NCBI RefSeq assembly: GCF_042697365.1
Contig: NZ_CP137605.1
Length of the DNA stretch: 64,000 nt
Strand: one strand, 5' to 3'
Origin: Brucella pseudintermedia
GTDB lineage: Bacteria > Pseudomonadota > Alphaproteobacteria > Rhizobiales > Rhizobiaceae
Positions 8,607-17,799 of the stretch are shown here, piece by piece (position 1 is the first letter of the stretch; each line of letters begins with the position of its first letter). Made by a program: the position numbers and the translations under genes. The notes beneath the pieces were generated by a model. That model searched no databases. It saw only the letters and a program-made list of their open reading frames with translations, and was not told the DNA's origin.

Positions 8607-10142
8607 ATGGGAGGATTAGCGTCAGCGCGCGCGGATGCTGCGCCTGTATTGCTGAAGCTGGATTCCGTTTCCAAGGAATTTCCGGGCGTCAAGGCCCTGT
8701 CGAACGTCAGCTTTGAATTGCGGGCGGGCGAGGTTCATGCCGTCTGCGGTGAAAATGGCGCGGGCAAATCGACCCTGATGAAGATCGTCAGCGGCGTCTA
8801 TCAGCCCGATGGCGGGACGATCCAGTATCGCGGCCAGCCGGTCCGCTTCGGCTCCACGCTTGAATCGGAAGCCGCAGGCATCGCCATCATCCATCAGGAA
8901 CTGAACCTCATTCCGCACTTGAGCGTTGCCGAAAACATCTATCTTGCGCGCGAGCCCAAACGCGGTTTCTTCGTTGACCGCCGCAAGCTGAAGGAAGACG
9001 CGCAGCGCTGCCTCGACCGGCTTGGCGTAAAGATCGACCCGTCGACGCAGGTCCTGAACCTTTCGGTCGCCCAGTGCCAGATGGTCGAGATCGCCAAGGC
9101 GCTGTCGCTCAATGCCTCCGTCCTCATCATGGACGAGCCGACCTCCTCCTTGACCGAACAGGAAGCGCAGCTTCTGTTCAGGGTCATCCGGGAACTGAAG
9201 GCGCAGGGCACCGGCATCGTCTATATCTCGCATCGCCTCGACGAAATGGCGGAGATTGTCGACCGCGTCACCATCTTGCGCGACGGGCGCTACGTCTGGA
9301 CCAAGGATTTCCACGACGTCACCGTCGATGAAATCGTAGCCGGAATGGTCGGGCGCTCGCTGGACGAGAAATTTCCCGAACCGACGCGCAAGCCGACGGA
9401 AGAAGTGATGTTCTCCGTCGCCGGGCTGACGCGGGACGGTGTTTTCGAGAATATCGGCTTTGAACTGCGACGCGGAGAAATCCTCGGCTTTGCCGGGCTG
9501 ATGGGCGCGGGACGGACCGAAGTGGCGCGCGCCATCTTCGGCGCCGATCCGCACGATGCGGGAACAATCGTGCTTGAGGGCGAAACGCTTTCCATCGCAA
9601 GCCCGCGCGACGCCATCGAGGCGGGCATTGCCTATCTGTCGGAAGACCGCAAGGCGCAGGGGCTCGCCGTCAAGATGCCTGTCGACGCCAATCTGACGCT
9701 GGCCAATATGGAAGCGGTCAGCAGTTCCTATGGCGTCATCGATTTCGAGCGCCACCGGCAGGCCAGTCAACGCTATGTCGATCTTCTCAACATCAAGACG
9801 CCGGGGCTGGCCCAGCCCGTCCGCCTCCTTTCGGGCGGCAACCAGCAGAAGATCATCATCGGCAAATGGCTGTTCCGCGAGCCGCGCATCATGTTCTTCG
9901 ACGAGCCGACGCGCGGCATCGATGTGGGCGCGAAATTCGCGATCTACCAGATCATGGACGAATTGGCCGCAAGAGGCATCGGCATCGTGCTGATCAGCTC
10001 GGAACTGCCGGAAATTCTTGGACTTTCGGACCGCGTGGCGGTCTTTCACGAGGGACGCATCACCGCAGTCCTCGACACGGCTGCGACAACGCAGGAAGAA
10101 ATCATGACCTATGCCTCCGGTCGGGGCCGGCAGGACAAATGA
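8607..10142 (+). CDS. Sugar ABC transporter ATP-binding protein (RbsA/MglA type)
   Basis: Energises a monosaccharide importer; 511 residues with two nucleotide-binding domains. The first has Walker A GENGAGKST near residue 52, signature LSVAQCQMVEIAKAL near 152 and Walker B VLIMDEPTSSL. The second has the degenerate Walker A GLMGAGRTE near 298, usual for this family, with LSGGNQQKIIIGKWL and IMFFDEPTRGID. It is first in an operon with the permease and binding protein. No kinase, isomerase or regulator lies in the cluster, so the sugar cannot be named; ribose, xylose or another monosaccharide are options. Confidence 0.93.
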   Translation: MGGLASARADAAPVLLKLDSVSKEFPGVKALSNVSFELRAGEVHAVCGENGAGKSTLMKIVSGVYQPDGGTIQYRGQPVRFGSTLESEAAGIAIIHQELNLIPHLSVAENIYLAREPKRGFFVDRRKLKEDAQRCLDRLGVKIDPSTQVLNLSVAQCQMVEIAKALSLNASVLIMDEPTSSLTEQEAQLLFRVIRELKAQGTGIVYISHRLDEMAEIVDRVTILRDGRYVWTKDFHDVTVDEIVAGMVGRSLDEKFPEPTRKPTEEVMFSVAGLTRDGVFENIGFELRRGEILGFAGLMGAGRTEVARAIFGADPHDAGTIVLEGETLSIASPRDAIEAGIAYLSEDRKAQGLAVKMPVDANLTLANMEAVSSSYGVIDFERHRQASQRYVDLLNIKTPGLAQPVRLLSGGNQQKIIIGKWLFREPRIMFFDEPTRGIDVGAKFAIYQIMDELAARGIGIVLISSELPEILGLSDRVAVFHEGRITAVLDTAATTQEEIMTYASGRGRQDK

Positions 10143-10152
10143 GGACGCAGTA

Positions 10153-11190
10153 ATGGCCGAAATCACCACGGACAAGCCCCAGCAGACGGCAAAATCCAAA
10201 GGGCTCAGCGACCGCCAGAAGGATATCATCCAGAAGTTTGCGGCTGTTGGCAGCCTGATCATTCTGGCGGCGATCTTTTCCGTCACCAGCAGCGCTTTCA
10301 TGACCGTCAACAATGCGATGACCATCGCCTTGCAGGTGACATCCATCGCGCTGCTCGGCATCGGCGCAACCTATGTCATTATCACCGGCGGCATCGATCT
10401 TTCGGTCGGCTCCGTGCTGGCGCTTGCGGGCGTGGTGGCCGCACTTGCGGTCAAGGAGCTGTCGCTGCCGATCCCGCTCGCCATGCTGCTCGGCATATTG
10501 ACGGGATCGCTTTGCGGCCTCATCAACGGCTTCGTCATCACCAGGCTCAAGCTGCCGCCCTTCATCGCCACGCTTGGCATGATGCTGATCGCGCGCGGCG
10601 TCGCGCTCCAGATCACCGGCGCGCGCGCTGTTTCCGGCCTTGGCGAATCCTTCGGCGTGCTCGGCAACGGCTCGCTGTTCCGCATCGAGAGCATCGACGA
10701 GCAGGGCTTTCCGGTCGTCACTTTCCCCGGCATCCCCTACCCGGTGGTGCTGATGATCGTGATCGCGATTGCGGCCGCACTCGTCTTGAACCGCACGGTG
10801 CTTGGCCGCCACATCTATGCCATCGGCTCGAATGCGGAAGCCGCGCGGCTTTCCGGCGTCAATGTCGCCCGCGTGACGGCCTTCACCTATATCGTTTCCG
10901 GCACGCTGGCAGGTCTGACGGGCTGCGTTTTGATGTCCCGCCTCGTCACCGCGCAGCCCAATGAAGGCGTCGCCTATGAGCTTGACGCCATTGCGAGCGC
11001 GGTCATCGGCGGCACGTCGCTCATCGGCGGCGTCGGCACGATCTCGGGCACCTTCATCGGCTCGTTCGTCATCGGCATCCTGCGGAACGGCCTCAACATG
11101 AACGGCATTTCCGCTTTCACGCAGCAGATCATCATCGGCCTTGTCATTCTGGTCACCGTATGGATCGACCAGATGCGCAACCGCCGCTGA
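10153..11190 (+). CDS. Sugar ABC transporter permease (RbsC type)
   Basis: Inner-membrane permease of 345 residues, BPD_transp_2 family, with 8-10 hydrophobic helices. Family hallmarks are the GGIDLSVGSVLALAGV stretch near residue 83, the IGSNAEAARLSGVNV loop near 225 and GGTSLIGGVGTISGTFIGS near 287. The ATG at 10153 follows the ATPase stop by 10 bp; an in-frame ATG at 10111 would overlap the ATPase gene and is less likely. It works with the preceding ATPase and the following binding protein. Confidence 0.92.
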   Translation: MAEITTDKPQQTAKSKGLSDRQKDIIQKFAAVGSLIILAAIFSVTSSAFMTVNNAMTIALQVTSIALLGIGATYVIITGGIDLSVGSVLALAGVVAALAVKELSLPIPLAMLLGILTGSLCGLINGFVITRLKLPPFIATLGMMLIARGVALQITGARAVSGLGESFGVLGNGSLFRIESIDEQGFPVVTFPGIPYPVVLMIVIAIAAALVLNRTVLGRHIYAIGSNAEAARLSGVNVARVTAFTYIVSGTLAGLTGCVLMSRLVTAQPNEGVAYELDAIASAVIGGTSLIGGVGTISGTFIGSFVIGILRNGLNMNGISAFTQQIIIGLVILVTVWIDQMRNRR

Positions 11191-11257
11191 CAGGGGAGAC
11201 GGAATGCGGAGCATTCCGGCAAGGGTAGAGCCAAGAGCTCGATAACAGGAGGAAAAC

Positions 11258-12199
11258 ATGCGTAAACTGGTGTCTGCATTGATGGCTTCGGCCTTTGTGC
11301 TAGCAGGAGCGGCAGGCGCTTCGGCGGGCGAAATCGCCGTGATCGTGAAGACCGTGAATTCGACTTTCTGGCAGAATGTCCAGAAGGGCGCCGAAGCGGC
11401 GATCAAGGATTCCAAGGATCACACCATGACCTTCCAGGGTCCGGCGGCTGAATCGGCCATCGCCGATCAGGTGAACATGGTGGAAAATGCCGTCAACCGC
11501 AAAGTGGATGCGATCCTGCTCGCGCCTTCCGACCCGGACGCGCTGACGCCTGCCGTGAAGAAGGCATGGGAAGCCCGCATTCCGGTCGTCATCATCGACT
11601 CGCAGCTCGCCGATGGCGCCGACAAATATTACCAGTCCTTCCTCGCCACCGATAACCGCAAGGCTGGCGAAGCCGCGGCCAAGGCCCTGATCGACAAGGC
11701 AGGCACCACCGGCAAGATCGCCGTCATGTCCTATGTCGCGGGTGCAGGTTCCGAAATCGGCCGCGTCGGCGGCTTCGTGGATTATATCAAGGCCAATTCC
11801 AAGCTGGAAATCGTCGGCCCCTATTACTCGCAGTCGCAGATGGCGACCGCGCTCAACCAGACCACCGACGTTCTGGCGGCCAATGGCGATCTCGTCGGCA
11901 TCTTTGGCGCCAATGAACCGACCGCCATCGGCATGGGCCGCGCGATCAAGCAGGCAGGCAAGTCCGGCAAGCTGACCGCCATCGGCTTCGACGGCAATCA
12001 GGATTTGCAGGAATTCGTCAAGGACGGCACGCTCAACGGCATTGTCGTCCAGGGCTCCTACCAGATGGGCGAAAAGGGCATCGAAACTCTGTTGAAGGTG
12101 CTGAACAAGGAAAAGGTCGAGAAATTCGTCGACACGGGTGCCGTTGTCGTCACCAAGGACAATATCGACCAGCCGGAAGCCAAGAACGTGCTTTATTAA
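11258..12199 (+). CDS. Sugar ABC transporter substrate-binding protein (RbsB type)
   Basis: Periplasmic binding protein of 313 residues. A Sec signal peptide ends near residue 23 (MRKLVSALMASAFVLAGAAG, cleavage after ASAG). The mature part is Peripla_BP_4: VKTVNSTFWQNVQKGAEAA near residue 30, ILLAPSDPDALTPAVKKAWE near 88, IGFDGNQDLQEFVKDG near 245. It is last in the operon, after a strong Shine-Dalgarno (AGGAGGAAAAC) that would support the high expression expected of a binding protein. Its specificity is not evident. Confidence 0.92.
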   Translation: MRKLVSALMASAFVLAGAAGASAGEIAVIVKTVNSTFWQNVQKGAEAAIKDSKDHTMTFQGPAAESAIADQVNMVENAVNRKVDAILLAPSDPDALTPAVKKAWEARIPVVIIDSQLADGADKYYQSFLATDNRKAGEAAAKALIDKAGTTGKIAVMSYVAGAGSEIGRVGGFVDYIKANSKLEIVGPYYSQSQMATALNQTTDVLAANGDLVGIFGANEPTAIGMGRAIKQAGKSGKLTAIGFDGNQDLQEFVKDGTLNGIVVQGSYQMGEKGIETLLKVLNKEKVEKFVDTGAVVVTKDNIDQPEAKNVLY

Positions 12200-12220
12200 G
12201 CCAAAAGCAGTCCAAAATGC

Positions 12221-12251
12221 ATGAAAGGGAGGCGCAATGCCTCCCTTTCAT
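12221..12251 (+). terminator. Hairpin after the sugar ABC operon
   Basis: Perfect 13-bp arms ATGAAAGGGAGGC and GCCTCCCTTTCAT with loop GCAAT, 21 nt after the binding-protein stop. There is no strong T-run after the stem, so it may act as an RNA-stabilising or weak terminating structure. Confidence 0.6.
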
Positions 12252-12261
12252 CGCTTTGGCA

Positions 12262-12305
12262 CATTATCCAACGCAAAACCGCTTCGCACTTTTGCCGGAA
12301 ATGCT
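12262..12305. repeat. Palindromic intergenic repeat unit
   Basis: About 44-bp imperfect hairpin unit containing ACGCAAAACCGCTTCGCAC and CTTTTGCCGGAAATGCTC. It matches the layout of the copies at 26043-26142 and 46362-46405 and sits in the convergent gap between two operons. Confidence 0.75.
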
Positions 12306-12308
12306 CTA

Positions 12309-13034
12309 TCAACGGCCCTTCTTTTCGCGCCAGTTCTGGAACTTGCGCTCGGTTTCTTCCTTCGTGCAGGGATAGAGGCCGACAATAGTGGCGCCGTTCA
12401 GCACCTCTTCCAGCACGAAATCCTCATAGGTTTCCATGGCCGTGCATTCGGCGGCGATTTCATCGGCAAGATGCGCTGGAATGACCATGACGCCATCGGC
12501 ATCGCCCACCAGCACATCGCCGGGAAACACCGCCGCATCGCCGCAGGCGACCGGCACGTTGATGTCCACCGCCTCATGCAGCGTCAGATTGGTCGGCGCG
12601 GACGGCTTGGCGCAATAGGCGGGCATGTCGAGTTCGCCAATCCCGCTCACATCGCGAAAGCCGCCGTCCGAGACGATGCCCGCAGCACCGCGCAGGGCGA
12701 GCCTCGTCACCAGGATCGACCCGGCGGTCGCCGCGCGCGCATCCTTGCGCGCATCCATCACCAGCACAAAACCGGGCGGGCAGGTTTCTATCGCGACGCG
12801 CTGCTTGTGGTCCGGATTGCGGAAAACCGTGATGGGATTGCGGTCCTCGCGCGCCGGGATATAGCGCAGCGTGAAGGCCTGACCGACCATGTTCTCCCGC
12901 TTGCGCGCCACCGGCAGCACGCCCTGGATGAACTGGTTGCGCAGGCCGCGCTTGTAAAGCGCGGTCGCGACGGAAGCCGTCGAAACCGCCTTCAGCTTCG
13001 CCCGCGTTTCATCGGAAAGCACGTATTCTGACAT
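12309..13034 (-). CDS. RraA-like / 4-hydroxy-4-methyl-2-oxoglutarate aldolase family protein
   Basis: A 241-residue protein of the RraA/class II pyruvate aldolase fold. The core motifs are GAAGIVSDGGFRDVSGI near residue 130, with the R-D pair used for metal and substrate binding in this family, and GDAAVFPGDVLVGDADGVMV near residue 175. In true aldolases these bind a divalent metal and cleave 4-carboxy-2-oxo acids to pyruvate; RraA proper instead inhibits RNase E. As the last gene of a sugar-acid operon, a catabolic lyase role is more likely than RNase regulation. The exact substrate is unknown. Confidence 0.82.
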   Translation of the reverse strand: MSEYVLSDETRAKLKAVSTASVATALYKRGLRNQFIQGVLPVARKRENMVGQAFTLRYIPAREDRNPITVFRNPDHKQRVAIETCPPGFVLVMDARKDARAATAGSILVTRLALRGAAGIVSDGGFRDVSGIGELDMPAYCAKPSAPTNLTLHEAVDINVPVACGDAAVFPGDVLVGDADGVMVIPAHLADEIAAECTAMETYEDFVLEEVLNGATIVGLYPCTKEETERKFQNWREKKGR

Positions 13035-13046
13035 TGGCGCTGCCTC

Positions 13047-14780
13047 TCAAAAGATGACCGGTTCGTCGACAGGACGGCCGAAATCGGTTTTCAGGAAGTC
13101 GAAATCGCAGCCCTTGTCGGCCTGCTCGACATGCTTGGAAAAGACAAAGCCGTAGCCGCGCTCATATTTGGGCGGCGGGGACTGCCAGGCTGCGCGCCGC
13201 GCCGCCAGTTCCGCCTCCGAAACCAGCATGTTGAGGCTGCGCGCCGGAATATCGAGTTCCACCATGTCGCCGGTCTTCAAGAGGGCGAGCGGCCCGCCGA
13301 TGAAGGATTCAGGCGCGGCATGCAGCACGCAAGCGCCGAAACTGGTTCCCGACATGCGCGCATCCGAAATGCGCACCATATCGCGCAGGCCAAGCTTAAG
13401 CAGCGCCTTCGGCATGGGGATCATCCCCCATTCCGGCATTCCCGGCCCGCCCTGCGGACCGGCATTGCGCAGCACCAGCACCGTGTCCGGCGTCATCGGA
13501 TAGTCGGGGTCGTCGATGATTTTCTTGAGGTCCGGGTAGCTGTCGGCCACAAGCGCCGGTCCCTTGTGACGGTGAAAGCGCGGATCGCAGGCCGCAGGCT
13601 TTATCACCGCGCCGTCCGGGCAGAGATTGCCTTTCAGCACCGCGAGCGAACCCTCGTGATAGACCGGATTGGAAAGCGGACGGATCACGTCCTCATTCCA
13701 GATTTTGACATCCTCCAGACCGTCGGTGAGCGGCTTGCCGGTCACGGTTATCGCGGACGGATCGAGCTTGCCACCAAGCTGCTTCATCAATGCCCGCAGC
13801 CCGCCCGCATAATAGAAATCCTCCATCAGATAGGTGGTGCCGGAGGGCCGGATATTGGCGATGACCGGCGTCGTGCGGCCGATGCGGTCGAGATCGTCCA
13901 GCTCCAGCGGCACGCCAGCCCGTCGCGCCATGGCGATCAGATGAATGATGGCGTTTGTCGAGCATCCGGTCGCCATCGCGACCGTGACGGCATTGGTTAT
14001 CGCGGCGGGCGTCATGATCTTTTCCGGCGTCAGGTCTTCCCAGACCATTTCCACGATGCGGCGACCGCATTGCGTGGACATGCGTTGGTGATTGGCGTCG
14101 GCAGCCGGGATGGACGACGCGCCGGGAAGCGTCAGGCCCATGGCTTCGGCAATCGCGGTCATGGTCGATGCGGTGCCCATGGTCATGCAATGGCCGTAGG
14201 ATCGGGCGATGCCGCCCTCGATCCCCTGCCATTCCTCCTTCGAGATCGTGCCTGCGCGGCGTTCGTCCCAATATTTGAAGCCATCCGTGCCGGAGCCCAG
14301 ATATTTACCGGCATAATTGCCGCGCAGCATCGGCCCCGCAGGCAGGAAGATGAACGGCAATCCCATGCTGACCGCGCCCATGACGAGGCCCGGCGTGGTC
14401 TTGTCGCAGCCGCCCATCAGCACCGCGCCGTCGATCGGATGCGAGCGCAAAAGCTCCTCGGTCTCCATCGCCAGCATGTTGCGGTAGAGCATGGTTGTCG
14501 GCTTCACGAAATTTTCCGACAGCGACAACGCAGGCAATTCCATCGGGAAGCCGCCCGCCTGCAAAATGCCGCGTTTGACCCATTCCACACGATCCTTGAA
14601 ATGCATGTGGCAGGGCTGCGCCTCGGACCATGTGTTTATGACGGCGATAATCGGACGGCCTTCCCAGTCGACCGGATCGTATCCCATCTGCATGGTGCGC
14701 GAGCGATGGCCGAACGAACGTTGGTCATCGGGCAGCATCCAGCGCGCCGAACGCAGATCACCATAGGTTTTTCTGGTCAT
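13047..14780 (-). CDS. IlvD/Edd family sugar-acid dehydratase (L-arabonate dehydratase-like)
   Basis: A 577-residue Fe-S dehydratase that would convert an aldonic acid to a 2-keto-3-deoxy acid. Three cysteines at family positions are visible: QPCHMHFKDR near residue 60, MGGCDKTTPG near 128 and YGHCMTMGTAS near 200, as in the [2Fe-2S] pentonate dehydratases. The opening TYGDLRSARWML and the length favour the sugar-acid subgroup over dihydroxyacid dehydratase (IlvD). It follows the SMP-30 gene in the operon, giving a lactone-to-acid-to-keto-deoxy-acid order. L-arabonate, D-xylonate or L-fuconate are all possible. Confidence 0.88.
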   Translation of the reverse strand: MTRKTYGDLRSARWMLPDDQRSFGHRSRTMQMGYDPVDWEGRPIIAVINTWSEAQPCHMHFKDRVEWVKRGILQAGGFPMELPALSLSENFVKPTTMLYRNMLAMETEELLRSHPIDGAVLMGGCDKTTPGLVMGAVSMGLPFIFLPAGPMLRGNYAGKYLGSGTDGFKYWDERRAGTISKEEWQGIEGGIARSYGHCMTMGTASTMTAIAEAMGLTLPGASSIPAADANHQRMSTQCGRRIVEMVWEDLTPEKIMTPAAITNAVTVAMATGCSTNAIIHLIAMARRAGVPLELDDLDRIGRTTPVIANIRPSGTTYLMEDFYYAGGLRALMKQLGGKLDPSAITVTGKPLTDGLEDVKIWNEDVIRPLSNPVYHEGSLAVLKGNLCPDGAVIKPAACDPRFHRHKGPALVADSYPDLKKIIDDPDYPMTPDTVLVLRNAGPQGGPGMPEWGMIPMPKALLKLGLRDMVRISDARMSGTSFGACVLHAAPESFIGGPLALLKTGDMVELDIPARSLNMLVSEAELAARRAAWQSPPPKYERGYGFVFSKHVEQADKGCDFDFLKTDFGRPVDEPVIF

Positions 14781-14869
14781 TTCATACCTTCCCGATCAAA
14801 GCACATCCCGAAGGCGCGGAGCGGCTTTCGGGAGAAATACAAATGTTTGAAAGCATCCGGGCGGTCATG

Positions 14870-15748
14870 TCACACGCCCCTCATCCGGTGCACCGCGGCA
14901 CCGGCAACCGAAGCCCCGGCCAGAAGCACGCCGCCCGACAGGGGCGCAGCAATCAAGGCCGCTTCCGGCACCTGCCGGTGCGAGGTGATGGCCAGAAGCG
15001 TCAGGTCCGGTCCGCAAAAGCAGGGCATTGTCGGGGCCGGAACCGGCACCGGGAGTTTTTCCAGCAGATTGCCGTCACGGTCGAAGCGGTTCAGAACGCC
15101 CGCCGATACGCCCGCGCTCCAATAAGCGCCCTCGGCATCGCAGGCACCGCCATCCGGCCTGCCGGCCTGCTCATCGAGATCGCGGATGCGCTTGCGCCCG
15201 TTGATGCCGCCCGTTTCGGGATCGAAGTCGTAGCGGTCGATCCATGGCCCGCGTGAATCCGTGTGGAACATGGTTTTGCCGTCCGCCGTCCAGGCGAGGC
15301 CGTTTGAAATCCTGAAACCCTCGGCCTTCACGGATGCATCGCCATTTCCGGTCACCCGATAGAGCCGCGAGATAGTTTCCCGCTCGGGACGGCCATCCAT
15401 GCTGCCGACCCAGAACGCACCATCGGGACCGACCTTGCCGTCATTGAGGCGAGAGGTGGCGGGCTCCTCAAAGGCAGACCATAGCGTTTCCCGATTGCCG
15501 GTTTCGGGATCGAACAGGATGACCTCGCGCGAAAGCGCCACGACAAGCCGCCCGCTTTCGGTCAATCCGAAGCTTGCCACCTTGCTTGCGAAAGACCATT
15601 CGCGAAGCGGACCCCGGTCAAGGTCGATTTCATATATGCGGCCCGCCTCGATATCGCAGGCAAAGAGTGTCTGCCTGCGGTCATCCCAGACCGGGCTTTC
15701 CATCAGTTGCCCGCGCATATCGGCTATGCAGCGAAACGGCCCCATCAT
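14870..15748 (-). CDS. SMP-30/gluconolactonase family protein
   Basis: Six-bladed propeller of 292 residues, probably a sugar lactonase that hydrolyses a lactone to the free acid. Family motifs: ESPVWDDRRQTLFACDIEAG near residue 16 with the metal-binding glutamate, SRLNDGKVGPDGAFWVGSMD near 97, RISNGLAWTADGKTMFHTDS near 145 with the metal-binding asparagine, and GRPDGGACDAEGAYW near 192 with the metal-binding aspartate. It starts with two ATG codons, and the first overlaps the stop of the enolase-superfamily gene by 4 bp, so translation is coupled. Confidence 0.88.
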   Translation of the reverse strand: MMGPFRCIADMRGQLMESPVWDDRRQTLFACDIEAGRIYEIDLDRGPLREWSFASKVASFGLTESGRLVVALSREVILFDPETGNRETLWSAFEEPATSRLNDGKVGPDGAFWVGSMDGRPERETISRLYRVTGNGDASVKAEGFRISNGLAWTADGKTMFHTDSRGPWIDRYDFDPETGGINGRKRIRDLDEQAGRPDGGACDAEGAYWSAGVSAGVLNRFDRDGNLLEKLPVPVPAPTMPCFCGPDLTLLAITSHRQVPEAALIAAPLSGGVLLAGASVAGAAVHRMRGV

Positions 15749-16944
15749 CCAGCCTCCGTCTTTCTGCGGATGACGTCGGGGTGATCGAGCACGAAACCGG
15801 AGAGTTCCAGTCCAAGCCCCACGCCTTCAAACGGGTAGATCAGGCCGTTCTCGATGCGCGGCATCACCGTCACCAGATCGCGATACCAGGATGTGTAATA
15901 GGCGCGGACCGACTCCTGATAGATCGCATTCGGCGCATTGAGCGACAGGTGGATCGAGGCAGCAAACACCACCGGGCCGGTGCAGTCATGCGGCGCGATA
16001 GGGCGCTGGAATGCCTCGGCCATGGTGGCGATCTTCTTGGCTTCCGAAAGCCCGCCGCACCATGAAATGTCGAGCATCACATAGTCGGAAGCATCGGCGC
16101 GCAGCACATCGAGGAATTGCGCGCGCGTCGCCATGGTTTCGCTGGCGCAGACCGGAATGCCGGACTGTCGCGCATAGATGGCCAGCGCCTGCGGGTTCAT
16201 CATCTTGATCGGATCTTCCGACCAGAATGGCCGGAAGGCTTTCAGCTCGCGCGCGATGGCCAGCGCCGATGTGAGATCCCACATGGAGTGGAACTCGACC
16301 ATGATTTCCATCCGGTCGCCGACCGCATCGCGTATCTGGCGGAACGGTTGCAGCGCCTTGTCGAGATCACCCGCATGGATGAAGTTCCCGCCGGAAGCGA
16401 CGGCAAACGGATCGAAGGGCCAGATTTTCATGGCCGTTATGCCTTCCGACAGGAGGCTTTCGGCAAGCGCGCCCGCATCCCTGTGAAAGGCAAGCTGGTC
16501 CTCGTAGGGGCCCTCCTTCGCCTCATCGGCATCGCCGATATAGCGGCGCGCGCCGCTCTTGTTATAGGTGTAACCGGCGCAGGTATTGTAGGTGCGGATC
16601 GACGGGCGCGACAGGCCGCCCAGCAACTGGTGGATCGGCTGGCCGGTCAGCTTGCCGAAAATATCCCAAAGCGCGATGTCGATGGCCGACGCTGCTCGGA
16701 TTTCCACGCCTGAGGAACGAAAACCGACATAGGGCTCCAGAAGCAGCTTGGAGATACGGTCGATCTCCAGCGGGTTCTGGCCGAGGAGCAGCGGCGCAAC
16801 ATCGCTGTGAATATAGGCCGCAACCGCATTTGCCCCGCGGAAAGTCTCGCCAAGCCCGACGATACCTTCGTCGGTATGCACTTGCACCCACAAGATATTA
16901 TTGAGGTGCGGAAGCTGCACCGTTTCAATAGCGGTGATTTTCAT
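15745..16944 (-). CDS. Mandelate racemase/muconate lactonizing enzyme family protein
   Basis: Enolase-superfamily enzyme of 399 residues, probably an acid-sugar dehydratase. N-terminal capping domain about 1-125 and barrel about 130-380. Visible elements: GITAMKIWPFDP near residue 168 with the acid/base lysine; metal-ligand strands IMVEFHSMWDL, FWSEDPIKMM and CASETMATR; a C-terminal PHDCTGPVVF with the histidine base near 320. The pattern fits the dehydratases of this superfamily rather than muconate cycloisomerase. Having both this and an IlvD/Edd dehydratase in one operon suggests two substrates, or an epimerising step here. The substrate is not identifiable by eye. Confidence 0.87.
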   Translation of the reverse strand: MKITAIETVQLPHLNNILWVQVHTDEGIVGLGETFRGANAVAAYIHSDVAPLLLGQNPLEIDRISKLLLEPYVGFRSSGVEIRAASAIDIALWDIFGKLTGQPIHQLLGGLSRPSIRTYNTCAGYTYNKSGARRYIGDADEAKEGPYEDQLAFHRDAGALAESLLSEGITAMKIWPFDPFAVASGGNFIHAGDLDKALQPFRQIRDAVGDRMEIMVEFHSMWDLTSALAIARELKAFRPFWSEDPIKMMNPQALAIYARQSGIPVCASETMATRAQFLDVLRADASDYVMLDISWCGGLSEAKKIATMAEAFQRPIAPHDCTGPVVFAASIHLSLNAPNAIYQESVRAYYTSWYRDLVTVMPRIENGLIYPFEGVGLGLELSGFVLDHPDVIRRKTEAG

Positions 16945-16953
16945 CCTGTTGCC

Positions 16954-17796
16954 TCAATGTGCGGACGGTTGACGGTTGCGTGCCACGATCTGCGTCGGAT
17001 TGACGAAGCGCAGCGCCAGAAGCAGCCAGACCAGCGATGTGACCATGTAGATGACCGCCATGGCATCGATGGACTGCACGGAGCGGACCCCGGCGGCGAA
17101 CACCGAATAATAGAGCGCGACCACCAGCGTCTGCGATGTCGGCCCGGCGGTGAGGAAGGTCAGTTCGAACATCGCCACCGTGCGCACCAGAACCAGAAGC
17201 ATGGCCGCGAGGACGCCCGGCATCAGCATGGGCAGAAGCACATGGATGAAGAGCTTGAACGTGCCTGCGCCGAACACGCGCGCCGCAGCCTCCACCTTCG
17301 GGTCGATCTGCTCGATGAAGGGGATCATCACCAGAATGACGAAGGGGACCGTGGGTACGAGATTGGCAAGCACCACGCCCCAGAACGTGCCGCCCACGCC
17401 GAACTTGTAAAGCACGGTCGCCAGCGGAATGCCGAAGGTTATCGGCGGCACCAGAAGCGGCAGCAGGAAGATCAAAAGCACAAGCTTCTTGCCGGGAAAA
17501 TCGCGGCGCGCCATGGCATAGGCCGCCGTCACGCCCAGAATGCCCGACAGGATGACCACGGCAAAGACGACCTGAAAGGTGACAAGCAGCACCTGATCAA
17601 GCTGGAATTCCGCCCATGCCGCCGCATACCACCGGGTGGTGAATGCGTCCGGCAACCAGGTGCCGAGCCAGCGCGTGCCGAAGCTCGAAACCACCACCGC
17701 CATGATGACCGCAAGGACATTGAGCACGAAGAAGCCGGTCACGAGCCAGACAACGGTGATCCAGAGCTTGGAAAGGATGGAAGTATCGCGGATCAT
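16954..17796 (-). CDS. ABC transporter permease (PotC-like)
   Basis: Inner-membrane permease of 280 residues, BPD_transp_1 family, with about six hydrophobic helices. The EAA motif that docks to the ATPase reads EAAARVFGAGTFKLFIHVLL near residue 170. Type and neighbours match 2-aminoethylphosphonate/spermidine/iron-type importers, a group also used for sugar acids. Only 3 bp separate it from the preceding permease, consistent with one transcript and a heteromeric channel. Confidence 0.9.
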   Translation of the reverse strand: MIRDTSILSKLWITVVWLVTGFFVLNVLAVIMAVVVSSFGTRWLGTWLPDAFTTRWYAAAWAEFQLDQVLLVTFQVVFAVVILSGILGVTAAYAMARRDFPGKKLVLLIFLLPLLVPPITFGIPLATVLYKFGVGGTFWGVVLANLVPTVPFVILVMIPFIEQIDPKVEAAARVFGAGTFKLFIHVLLPMLMPGVLAAMLLVLVRTVAMFELTFLTAGPTSQTLVVALYYSVFAAGVRSVQSIDAMAVIYMVTSLVWLLLALRFVNPTQIVARNRQPSAH

Positions 17797-17799
17797 GGC

